Below are positions 7,394 through 14,587 of a stretch of DNA of 20,589 nt, piece after piece. The stretch covers positions 1-20,589 of the forward strand of contig CAJTKW010000071.1 of the NCBI GenBank assembly GCA_910577035.1. The letters run 5' to 3'. The stretch's first letter is position 1. Each line of letters opens with the position of its first letter. The stretch comes from an uncultured Acetatifactor sp. (GTDB lineage: Bacteria > Bacillota > Clostridia > Lachnospirales > Lachnospiraceae). Below the pieces are notes generated by a model that was not told the DNA's origin, ran no database searches, and saw only the letters and a list, made by a program, of their open reading frames with translations. The position numbers were made by a program, and so were the translations under genes.

Positions 7394-7422
7394 ATTCTAT
7401 CTCGATTTGACCACATTATCAA
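7394..7422 (-). promoter_or_regulatory. Promoter of the HTH-TPR regulator
   Basis: Minus-strand TTGATA (7422-7417), 17 nt, TAGAAT (7399-7394). The start point would be near 7387, giving a leader of about 60 nt. It lies just downstream of the terminator at 7477-7452, so the regulator is an independent transcription unit. A second TTGACA (7372-7367) lacks a usable -10, because the only candidate would place the start inside the ribosome site. Confidence 0.55.
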
Positions 7423-7451
7423 GCAGAGGATAAGTGAACCCGTGAAAATCC

Positions 7452-7477
7452 AAAAAAGGGCTGCATTCAGGCAGCCC
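7452..7477 (-). terminator. Intrinsic terminator, minus strand
   Basis: GGGCTGC (7477-7471) pairs perfectly with GCAGCCC (7464-7458) around a 6-nt loop and is followed by six U residues (7457-7452). It ends any transcript coming from the shared-box promoter at 7589-7550 and may also end the kinase/receiver/PIN operon. Confidence 0.85.
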
Positions 7478-7543
7478 CCAGACACAGCAGACACATGATT
7501 CCCCGCCAACGATGCTTCCACATATCCGAAAGTCTTGTTTATC
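7452..7543 (-). ncRNA. Putative ~90-nt transcript (sRNA or microprotein mRNA)
   Basis: The shared-box promoter (TATAAT at 7555-7550) would start RNA near 7543, and the terminator ends at 7452, giving roughly 90 nt. Inside is an 18-codon frame (7523-7467), MWKHRWRGIMCLLCLGAA, whose stop lies in the terminator loop. Its basic N-terminus and hydrophobic Cys-containing C-terminus resemble a short hydrophobic signalling peptide, but there is no convincing ribosome site before ATG 7523. An internal ATG (7496) has only a weak G-rich stretch. Whether the product is RNA or peptide cannot be decided from sequence. Confidence 0.35.
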
Positions 7544-7549
7544 GGAATT

Positions 7550-7589
7550 ATTATAATTGCATGCTTATGCAAAAAACATGACTTATTTG
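7550..7589 (-). promoter_or_regulatory. Second shared-box promoter, upstream of the short transcript
   Basis: CAAATAAGTCATGT (7589-7576), 20 nt, TATAAT (7555-7550). The box, orientation and distance match the secreted-peptide promoter exactly; the intervening 20 nt are unrelated. The spacer holds the dyad TTGCAT/ATGCAA (7574-7559). The -35 position (TGTTTT) is poor, again pointing to activation. Confidence 0.55.
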
Positions 7590-7646
7590 CTGAATTTCTC
7601 TGCAGATAAGATCATAAAGCGGCGACAGCATCCATTTTCTTTTCCC

Positions 7647-8213
7647 TCAGCCAAACGCATCCCAGTAAGGGATCTCTGCTTTTTGCAGACAGGCTTTCAG
7701 ACCTTTGTCGGATGTCACTACAGTCATATCTTTCCCGCTTAAAATTGCCTCCCAGGCTGTAGCAGCAATCAACGCATCCATTGATGCAAAGTTATGTATT
7801 AAGGCATTCGGAATAATCTGCTCGGCATATTGAATTGTCTTTTCATCGAAGGGCAAAATGCTCACAGATAACAGGCCAGATTTCCCTGTCATTGTTTCAT
7901 TGATCAACTGCAGCCACATATTCACTTTCCGTCTGTTCCACTTTGCCTGAGGGGCAATATACCATTTATTTGTACACATACTCCCTGTCTCTGAAATCGG
8001 ACGCATACACTTTTGAAACCCACCGTTTCGACCTCTGGCATATTTTCCAAGTACCGAGATAATTTCTATTTTAGTTATATTTGAAATAAAGATTTTACTC
8101 TCTGTGAGGACATTTACCTGCGCCCCATAAGCTGAATTTTCTCTTTCTGCTTCCCTTGATTCTTTCAGTAAGTTAAAAAATGCGTTTGTATCTAATAAAT
8201 ATTCCTTCTGCAT
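7647..8213 (-). CDS. PIN-domain ribonuclease-like protein
   Basis: 188 aa. YLLDTNAFFNLL opens the PIN fold with D8. E50 (ITKIEIISVL), D146 (SMDALIAATA) and D169 (VVTSDKGLK) complete the four acidic residues that bind the catalytic metals, so an active Mg2+/Mn2+-dependent RNase is predicted. The closing IPYWDAFG is a typical C-terminal strand. ATG 8213 is preceded by GGGAGGAGA; a longer open frame to 8300 would run into the receiver gene and lacks a ribosome site. No VapB-like antitoxin gene adjoins. It is the last gene of an operon with a histidine kinase and a receiver protein, 34 nt after the latter. That makes it a candidate output of the phosphorelay (inference). It is AT-rich: only 13 G/C in the 60 bases 8041-8100. 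Confidence 0.85.
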   Translation of the reverse strand: MQKEYLLDTNAFFNLLKESREAERENSAYGAQVNVLTESKIFISNITKIEIISVLGKYARGRNGGFQKCMRPISETGSMCTNKWYIAPQAKWNRRKVNMWLQLINETMTGKSGLLSVSILPFDEKTIQYAEQIIPNALIHNFASMDALIAATAWEAILSGKDMTVVTSDKGLKACLQKAEIPYWDAFG

Positions 8214-8247
8214 CTTATATCTCTCCTCCCTGCACGCATTCCGGTTA

Positions 8248-8667
8248 TCAGGAAAGCTTTCGAGGAAGATCTCTGAACAGTGCGTCCAAATCATTTTCAT
8301 CTATGGGTGCCAATTTATCTTCAATCGCCGTCACCAGCTCATTCAGATCCGCTCCCGGACCTTTATTGATATATCCGTCAATTCCCATGTTTGTAAGCCG
8401 CTTAATATCTGCAAAATTACTGTAATTGGTATAAACAATTACAGTAATAAAGGGATCTCCTTTACGGATTTCACTTAAAACCTCTTCCCCTGTAAGACCC
8501 GGCAGCTTGAGGTCCAACAGGATCAAATCATAATCCCTTTCTCTGAACAGCTTTAACCCGATATTTCCGTCACTTGCTATATCCGCCTGTATACCATCCA
8601 TTTCCAGTGCCTCCTTCACGGGAGCCGCCGTTGCCGCTTCGTCTTCAATTATTAATACAGTACTCAT
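8248..8667 (-). CDS. Single-domain response regulator (CheY-like receiver)
   Basis: 139 aa, a receiver domain only. The acidic pocket is E8/D9 (LIIEDE), the phosphoacceptor D52 (LILLDLKLPG), the switch T80 (VIVYTNYS) and the conserved K102 (YINKGPG). After the domain only about 20 acidic residues remain, so there is no DNA-binding or enzymatic output. It must act by protein contact or as a phosphate sink. Its GGAGGG ribosome site lies inside the last codons of the kinase gene, whose stop is 2 nt before ATG 8667, so the two are translationally coupled. The PIN gene follows after 34 nt. Partner choice (PIN protein) is inference. Confidence 0.92.
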   Translation of the reverse strand: MSTVLIIEDEAATAAPVKEALEMDGIQADIASDGNIGLKLFRERDYDLILLDLKLPGLTGEEVLSEIRKGDPFITVIVYTNYSNFADIKRLTNMGIDGYINKGPGADLNELVTAIEDKLAPIDENDLDALFRDLPRKLS

Positions 8668-8669
8668 AT

Positions 8670-10427
8670 TTATATCCCTCCTTTGGGCTGCTGAATCTGA
8701 ATCATGAACCTGGTGCCTTTATGAAAGCTTTTATCAAGCCGAATCGTACCATTAAACATCTTTAATATATTCCAGACAATATACAGGCCGAGCCCTTCCC
8801 CTCCGTTACCCGAAGTGGGATCTTTGGTGGAAAAAAAAGGTTCAAATATCTTCTGATAATTTTCTTCCGGAATACCCGGACCATTATCGGTAAACTCTAT
8901 ATTCACCATATTATGTGCAGAAACGGAAATCACTATGTCGATATGCCCGTCTTTTCCGATGGCCTGCATGGAATTCAGAACAAGATTATAGAATACCTGG
9001 GAAAATTGTATCTGATCTCCCGACAGGATAATCTCCGAAGAACCTTCAATCCGATAAGTTATATTTTGCCCGCGCAGCCTCATCTCCAGATCACTGAGCA
9101 CCTGGCTGATACAATCCTGCACGTTGAACATGCCAGATTCATTTTTGGGAGATACCACCGGACTGAATCTGGCCAGCAGTACCCCAAGACGATCCGTCTG
9201 CGCTAATATATCAGCCAAAAGAGTGTCCAAATCTTCCAGAGGATCTTTCCCTTTTTGAATTTTCCGTTGATGCAGTTGAATTGCATACCGGATATTAGTG
9301 ATCGGCTGCCCCAGTTCATGAGAAAAACCCTTTAATAGGTCACGCAGGGCAATCATCTGCCGATTATGCTCCTGATCCGAAACCAGATCCTTCATCCTGC
9401 GCCACACGGCCTGTTCCGATTCCAACTGCTCTTCGCTGCGTGATTTCACCCCGTATTTCCTGGATTGTCCGCGCTCCGATCTCTGATTTTGTTCCAGGTT
9501 CCATATATGCTCATAAATACTCTGCGCTTCTTCAAATCTATTCAGGCTCAAATAGAAGTTGTACAAAGTCCTTGCTATGGGAATACTGCTTTTCGCACTA
9601 TTCTGCATAAGCCTTAAAGTCTTTTCCAACCCGTCTCTGTAATCGACTGTTTGAAAATAATACACCAATTCATATTGGATGTTAAAATCCGAAGCTTCAA
9701 TAAATCGCTCATTTATCTGCAATACCCGTTCTGCAAACGAATAATCCGACTTTTTTCGACATATCCTCAGAATTGCAGCCACAATCAATTTCTCTGTATA
9801 GGGCTTCTTCGTTTTCTCAATCAATGATAAAGCCAAATCGTTTTTACCCAGCTTTTCCAGCCTGTGAATCAAAAAGGTATCTGTTTTTCTGCTTTGATCT
9901 GCCTGCTTGCCATTTAACTTATATTCAGCAAGAGCCACAATTTTCCCAATATCCTGAACAGCTTCCCATCTGTCAATTTCTCTTCGTACAATCCAAAAAT
10001 TGCGGTCGTCTCCTGCCTGTTCCGCGATATGCCGAACAGATGCGTCTATCATGAAATCATTCCCTAAAAGAATGGTCAAATCATTTCGTAACCCCTCGGG
10101 AACCTGGTTTTTATCAAATATCGTCCTGATTTTTTCTCTGAAAGCCTGCATAAGCTCAAAAGAAGCATTTCTTTCAAGTTTACGATAGGATTTCACAAAT
10201 ATCGGAAATTGTTCCGGCTGTATTAATCTCAGCATTTTCAGGTATTCCTCAGCCGCTTCCTGAAACTGCCCGTTTTGACGATACATATCCCCCAGCAGTT
10301 TTGCAAAAAAGCTATCCTCTGGAAATCGCAGAGCTGCTTGCCTGCACTTCTCTATGGCTTCCTCCACCCTGCCTGAGTTTCTAAGGCTTGTAATCTCTGC
10401 CGCCGCCCCCTTCTGTTCCTCATACAT
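8670..10427 (-). CDS. Soluble TPR-containing sensor histidine kinase
   Basis: 585 aa from ATG 10427, which follows GGAGG by 10 nt. An in-frame ATG at 10469 (AGGACGG) is the alternative, giving 599 aa. The N-terminal half is helical TPR-like repeats (EEAIEKCRQAALRFPEDSFFAKLLGD and similar, to about residue 320). A coiled linker leads to the H-box GFSHELGQPI (H370), N-box YNLVLNSMQAI (N485), G1 DNGPGIP (514-520), F-box IFEPFFSTK and G2 GGEGLGLYI (542-550). All catalytic motifs are intact. There is no transmembrane segment, so it senses a cytosolic cue, probably protein-protein through the TPRs. The operon continues with the receiver protein and the PIN nuclease. The closest precedent I recall is the defensive two-component system Detocs, but effector and layout differ. 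Confidence 0.92.
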   Translation of the reverse strand: MYEEQKGAAAEITSLRNSGRVEEAIEKCRQAALRFPEDSFFAKLLGDMYRQNGQFQEAAEEYLKMLRLIQPEQFPIFVKSYRKLERNASFELMQAFREKIRTIFDKNQVPEGLRNDLTILLGNDFMIDASVRHIAEQAGDDRNFWIVRREIDRWEAVQDIGKIVALAEYKLNGKQADQSRKTDTFLIHRLEKLGKNDLALSLIEKTKKPYTEKLIVAAILRICRKKSDYSFAERVLQINERFIEASDFNIQYELVYYFQTVDYRDGLEKTLRLMQNSAKSSIPIARTLYNFYLSLNRFEEAQSIYEHIWNLEQNQRSERGQSRKYGVKSRSEEQLESEQAVWRRMKDLVSDQEHNRQMIALRDLLKGFSHELGQPITNIRYAIQLHQRKIQKGKDPLEDLDTLLADILAQTDRLGVLLARFSPVVSPKNESGMFNVQDCISQVLSDLEMRLRGQNITYRIEGSSEIILSGDQIQFSQVFYNLVLNSMQAIGKDGHIDIVISVSAHNMVNIEFTDNGPGIPEENYQKIFEPFFSTKDPTSGNGGEGLGLYIVWNILKMFNGTIRLDKSFHKGTRFMIQIQQPKGGI

Positions 10428-10502
10428 ACAGCTGATTCCTCCGTCATAATCCTGACTGTATTGTATCATATTCCGTCCTATATGAAAAGCATATTTATAA
10501 TA

Positions 10503-10808
10503 TTAGCCGCTTTGTTCCCCCTGTTTTTCCCTCATGCCATAATACCGTTCATTCACCCGTATCTCCTGTTTTATCCTGCTTATGACCTTGTCATAGACCT
10601 CTTCCTCGTTTTTTGTTTCCAGCACAATACGGTGATCTCCCCTGTCAAGGTTGTAGTACGCCTTCCAGCAGCCATCCTTCGCATCATAAAAATAGCCTAT
10701 CACGAACTCTGCAAATGACTCATCTCCAAAGCTTAAGCTCCAAGCCGGATGCTTCATAAGCCTTTCCTTCAATTCCTCTGCTTCCGCTAAAAATTCTTCT
10801 TTTTTCAC
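10503..10808 (-). CDS. Unrecognised 101-aa acidic protein
   Basis: GTG 10808 is chosen because AGGAGGT lies about 7 nt before it; a TTG at 10844 in frame has nothing comparable. The protein starts with a charged helix (KKEEFLAEAEELKERLMKHP). A predicted beta region follows (WSLSFGDESFAEFVIGYFYD, then WKAYYNLDRGDHRIVLET), then a second helix (EEEVYDKVISRIKQEIRVNE) and a basic tail. It has no signal or membrane segment. The alpha/beta layout with a 'GYF.D...W..Y' strand pattern recalls small immunity-type proteins, but I cannot place it. It lies 87 nt after the ABC ATPase gene and about 75 nt before the histidine kinase, same strand, so it could belong to either unit. Confidence 0.6.
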   Translation of the reverse strand: MKKEEFLAEAEELKERLMKHPAWSLSFGDESFAEFVIGYFYDAKDGCWKAYYNLDRGDHRIVLETKNEEEVYDKVISRIKQEIRVNERYYGMREKQGEQSG

Positions 10809-10895
10809 AGCGGCACCTCCTGTGGATTCCTCCCTTTTTCTCAATAGTCCTCTATCTCTGATCGATTACCGCATGTCCGGATAAGGAAAGCTTTT

Positions 10896-12587
10896 TCAAT
10901 GGGAAGCCAGCAGCTTTTTCGTATATTCCTGTTTCGGGTTGTCGAACAGCTCCTGTGTCTCCCCGATCTCTATGATCTCCCCATCCTTCATCACCATAAT
11001 CCTGTCACACATCTTATAGACTACATTAATGTCATGGGAAATAAACAGATAGGAAAGCTGCATTTCCTGCTGCAGCTTCTGCATCAGCTCCATGATCTGA
11101 GCCTGAATGGTCACATCCAGAGCGGACACCGGTTCGTCGGCCACCACCAGCCCCGGGTTCGTGATCAGCGCCTGCCCAATGCTGACCCGTTGACGCTGCC
11201 CCCCCGAAAGCTGGCTGGGCCTGCGGTGAAAATAAGCTTCCTCCATGCCCACCCGGCGCAGCATGTCATAAGCTGCCGCTTCCATGTCCTCCCTGCTCAT
11301 GGCCCGGGACTTATCCAGCGCGGCTGCCGCCCGCAGGGGCTCCTGGAGCAGCCAGCCGATGGTTTTCGCCGGGTTTAGGCTGCTGTAGGGATCCTGGAAG
11401 ATCATCTGCGGACGGACTGTAGTGTGACGGATTTCTCCGGTTATGTCCCGGTTCATGCCCAGAATTGCCCGGGAAAGCGTGGTCTTACCGCAGCCGCTCT
11501 CTCCCACCAGCCCCAGGCTCTCCCCCCTGTAAATCGAAAAATCCGCCCCCTGCACCGCCGCATGGCGCTTTTTCCGGGAAAACAGACTGTTGGTGCCATC
11601 CTGATAAAAGACCGACAGATCCCGTACCTCTACCACCGGGGGGAACGCCTGCCCCTCCACGCCGCCCACAGCCTCTTCCGTCTCCAGGCTCTCTCCGATC
11701 CGCCCGGGGCAACGCTTTTCGCCCTTCGCCGGACACGTTTCTTCCTGACCGGAGTGCCTCTCTTCGCCCTCCGCCGGGTATTTCCCCTGAAAGACCGATG
11801 TCCGGCGCTTTAAACGGGAGGGCACGGCCTCGATCAGTTCCCTTGTGTAGGTTTCCTCCGGGTGTTCAAAAATATCTTCCGTCTTTCCCAGCTCCACCAC
11901 CCTGCCGTCCTTCATGACCGCAATCCGATGACAAATCCTCCTCGCCAGATTCAGGTCATGGGTAATAAAGAGCATGGAGTTCTGCTCCTTAGTATTAATG
12001 GTGCGCAGCAGCTCAATGATCTGGTTCTGAATGGTCACGTCCAGCGCCGTGGTAGGCTCATCGCACACCACCAGGTCCGGATGCAGAATCACCGCCATGG
12101 CAATCATCACCCTCTGCCGCATACCGCCGGAAAGCTGGTGGGGATAGCTGGCGTAAACCGTCTCCACATCCCTTAACCCCACGGCCTCAAAGGTTTCCAG
12201 CACCTTTTCCCTGATCTTTTCCTTGCTGAAATCCGTATGCAGGCGCAGCATTTCCTCCACCTGCCTTCCCACCCTGACGGTAGGGTTCAGGGAAGTCATG
12301 GGCTCCTGAAACACCATGGACATTTCCGCCCCCTGGTACTTCCGGTACAGAGCCTTATCTATGGGTTTTCCCGCCTCTCTGAGGACCACGCCGTCAAAAA
12401 CGATACGGCCGGATGTAATCTCCGCCGTATCCGCCACAAGCCCCATGAGGGTCAGCGCCGTCACCGACTTGCCTGAGCCGGATTCACCCACGACTCCCAG
12501 GATTTCCCCGTCCTTCAGCTCCAGAGTTACATTTTTTACAACCTCCGGGCCGTCAAAGGCTACGGAGAGATTTTCTATCTTAATCAA
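10896..12587 (-). CDS. Oligopeptide/dipeptide ABC transporter, fused double ATPase
   Basis: 563 aa with two complete nucleotide-binding domains, a DppD-DppF (or OppD-OppF) fusion. Domain 1 has Walker A GESGSGKS (34-41), signature LSGGMRQ (152-158) and Walker B LVVCDEP (172-178). Domain 2 has GESGCGKT, LSGGQRQ and LVVADEP. Each ends with the oligopeptide-transporter-type tail. The domains are joined by a long charged linker with a diverged repeat (PAEGEER.../PAKGEKR...). TTG 12587 is chosen because GGAGG lies 5 nt before it; a GTG at 12599 overlaps that site. It powers the permease pair encoded upstream. It is the last gene of the operon; no clear terminator follows. Confidence 0.93.
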   Translation of the reverse strand: MIKIENLSVAFDGPEVVKNVTLELKDGEILGVVGESGSGKSVTALTLMGLVADTAEITSGRIVFDGVVLREAGKPIDKALYRKYQGAEMSMVFQEPMTSLNPTVRVGRQVEEMLRLHTDFSKEKIREKVLETFEAVGLRDVETVYASYPHQLSGGMRQRVMIAMAVILHPDLVVCDEPTTALDVTIQNQIIELLRTINTKEQNSMLFITHDLNLARRICHRIAVMKDGRVVELGKTEDIFEHPEETYTRELIEAVPSRLKRRTSVFQGKYPAEGEERHSGQEETCPAKGEKRCPGRIGESLETEEAVGGVEGQAFPPVVEVRDLSVFYQDGTNSLFSRKKRHAAVQGADFSIYRGESLGLVGESGCGKTTLSRAILGMNRDITGEIRHTTVRPQMIFQDPYSSLNPAKTIGWLLQEPLRAAAALDKSRAMSREDMEAAAYDMLRRVGMEEAYFHRRPSQLSGGQRQRVSIGQALITNPGLVVADEPVSALDVTIQAQIMELMQKLQQEMQLSYLFISHDINVVYKMCDRIMVMKDGEIIEIGETQELFDNPKQEYTKKLLASH

Positions 12588-12658
12588 GCCAACCTCCACG
12601 TCGCGGCTCTGCCGTGACTCACATCCTACACTCAGCAGTCCTACAGCGGCGGTTCTTT

Positions 12659-13468
12659 TCAGACCCGTCGCCGTATGCCTTCACTGAACAGGGAAAAGCC
12701 CAACACTACCCACACAATGGTCAGGCCCGGCGCCAGAGCGTACCAGGGCGCGTTCTGCAGATACCCCTGGGCATCCGACAGCATTTTCCCCAGGCTTGCA
12801 TCCGGGGGCTGCACCCCGATCCCCAGATAACTCATACCGGACTCCGCCAGAATGGCATTGTTAAATCCGATCATCACCGAGACCCAGAATACGGAGAAAA
12901 TATTGGGCAGAATATGCACAAAGAGAATCCGTATCCTGCCCACACCCATCAGCCTGGCCCGGCCGATATAATCCGCGTCCCGAAGACGTATGAATTCACT
13001 TCGGACAATCCTTACATAGCTGGGGATAAAGACAATACCCAGGGCAAGAATCACATTCTGCCTCCCGTTTCCCAGCAGGCTGATCAACACCAGGGCCAGG
13101 AGAATGCTGGGAAAGCCGTTGACCGCGTCCGTGACCCGCATGACAATCTCGTCCACCAGGCCGCCGAAGTAGCCGGTCAGCGCGCCCAGCAGAATGCCCG
13201 CTGAAGCCGAAAAAAACACCACCAGGCTGCCGATCACAATGGTGGTGCTCAGACCCTTCATCACCCGGGAAAATATGTCCCTGCCGAAATTATCCGTGCC
13301 GAAAATATGTCTCAGGGAAGGGGCTGCAAACTTCTCGGAAGCAGACATGGCCGTGGTACTGTAGGGCGTCCAGAAAAGCCCCAGAATGCCAAACAGCAGG
13401 GCAAGACCTGTCATAATCAGGCCCGCCGTCAGATATTTATTCCATTTTCCGCTGTCAGGTTTCTTCAT
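12659..13468 (-). CDS. Oligopeptide/dipeptide ABC transporter permease, DppC type
   Basis: 269 aa integral membrane protein. A first span (about 13-32) is followed by the extracytoplasmic segment HIFGTDNFGRDIFSRV, diagnostic of the C-type permease, and four or five further spans. The cytoplasmic EAA loop, which contacts the ATPase, is in the region EFIRLRDADYIGRARLMG. ATG 13468 follows GGAGG by 5 nt; the open frame upstream (to 13528) lacks a ribosome site. It lies between the B-type permease (89 nt upstream) and the ATPase. Confidence 0.93.
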   Translation of the reverse strand: MKKPDSGKWNKYLTAGLIMTGLALLFGILGLFWTPYSTTAMSASEKFAAPSLRHIFGTDNFGRDIFSRVMKGLSTTIVIGSLVVFFSASAGILLGALTGYFGGLVDEIVMRVTDAVNGFPSILLALVLISLLGNGRQNVILALGIVFIPSYVRIVRSEFIRLRDADYIGRARLMGVGRIRILFVHILPNIFSVFWVSVMIGFNNAILAESGMSYLGIGVQPPDASLGKMLSDAQGYLQNAPWYALAPGLTIVWVVLGFSLFSEGIRRRV

Positions 13469-13556
13469 ATCACCCTCCATGCCGCGGTCCTGCCGCGACT
13501 GATAATCCCATAGCGAACAAGTTCGCAAGCTGCCCTGTGAAGCTTAGTTTTTCACG

Positions 13557-14516
13557 CTATTTCCCGCTGATTCTGGGATCAATGACCCGATACAGAATAT
13601 CCACCAGAAAATAAACAAAGATCACAACAAAGGTAATGTAAAGAATCAGGATTTCCACCACCGGAAAATCCCGGTTATTGATAGAGCTGATCAGCAGCCT
13701 GCCGATCCCCGGCAGCCCGAAGACCTGCTCCACCACAATGCTGCCTGCCACAATCTCCGCAATTATCATGCCGAGAAAGGTAACTACCGGCATCATGGCG
13801 TTCCGCAGCACATGCCCGTACATCACACGCTGCCGGGAACATCCCTTGCTGTACGCGGTACGCACGTAATCTGCCTTCATTTCCGTCAGCATGGAATTTC
13901 TCAAGAAGCGGGCCGTCATGGCAATCTTGGGAAGCGCAATGGACAACGCCGGAAATACCAGATAGCTCAGAAATCCCCCAAAATCCTGCCTGTAGCTGAC
14001 ATAGCTGCCGGGGGCAAACCATTTCAGCACAACGCCAAACAGGAAGGTCACCAGGATTCCCAGGAAAAAGGAAGGCACCGCCATAGTGGCCTGGGTCGCT
14101 ACCCCCAGAGCCGCATCCAGAAAGCGGCTGCCGCTCTTTGCCCATAATACTCCCAGGGGAACGGACACCACAATAATCAGCACCATCGCCAGCCCGGCCA
14201 GCCACAGCGTCACCGGAAGCTTATCCCCGATCAGCTCCGCCACCGGCATCATTTCATTCATGTTCTTGGAATACTGATAGCTGCGGCCCAGGTCTCCCCG
14301 CAGCACACCGCCTGCCCAGTTGAAATACCTCACCACAGGCGGATCATTCAGGCCCAGCTCCTCCCGAAGCTGTTCCTCTCTTTCGGGAGTGGCTTCCGTT
14401 CCCAGAATGGAGGTTACCACATCCCCGGGAATAATCTGAAAGGCAAGGAAGGCGCCCACGGAAACCAGAAACAATGTCATAATGAGAGTGATAATTTTTT
14501 TAATAAAAAAGTTCAC
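13557..14516 (-). CDS. Oligopeptide/dipeptide ABC transporter permease, DppB type
   Basis: 319 aa with the typical DppB/OppB start FIKKIITLIMTLFLVSVGAFLAF and IIPGD motif. A periplasm-facing segment follows (GDLGRSYQYSKNMNE), then five more membrane spans. The EAA loop region is EMKADYVRTAYSKGCS. The start is GTG 14516, with GGAGG 7 nt before it. It follows the substrate-binding lipoprotein by about 70 nt and precedes DppC. Confidence 0.94.
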   Translation of the reverse strand: MNFFIKKIITLIMTLFLVSVGAFLAFQIIPGDVVTSILGTEATPEREEQLREELGLNDPPVVRYFNWAGGVLRGDLGRSYQYSKNMNEMMPVAELIGDKLPVTLWLAGLAMVLIIVVSVPLGVLWAKSGSRFLDAALGVATQATMAVPSFFLGILVTFLFGVVLKWFAPGSYVSYRQDFGGFLSYLVFPALSIALPKIAMTARFLRNSMLTEMKADYVRTAYSKGCSRQRVMYGHVLRNAMMPVVTFLGMIIAEIVAGSIVVEQVFGLPGIGRLLISSINNRDFPVVEILILYITFVVIFVYFLVDILYRVIDPRISGK

Positions 14517-14587
14517 GGGAACGCCTCCTTTCCTGTTTTTTCAGCCAGACATTTTGCAAAACCAAAACGCAGCGGTCACGCCGGGAC

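Noticed and set aside
7384..7572. A 62-codon minus-strand frame with a hydrophobic stretch
   Set aside because: It starts at a TTG without a ribosome site, and a strong terminator (7477-7452) and the regulator's promoter lie inside it.
7559..7574. Hairpin TTGCAT-GCTT-ATGCAA as a terminator of the PIN operon
   Set aside because: The stem is only 6 AT-rich base pairs and what follows on the minus strand is TTATAAT, a -10 box, not a U-tract. It fits better as promoter spacer DNA.
7647..10469. Calling the kinase/receiver/PIN operon a Detocs system
   Set aside because: Detocs effectors, as I recall them, carry a receiver domain fused to the effector. Here the receiver is separate and the effector is a PIN protein, so only a functional analogy is justified.
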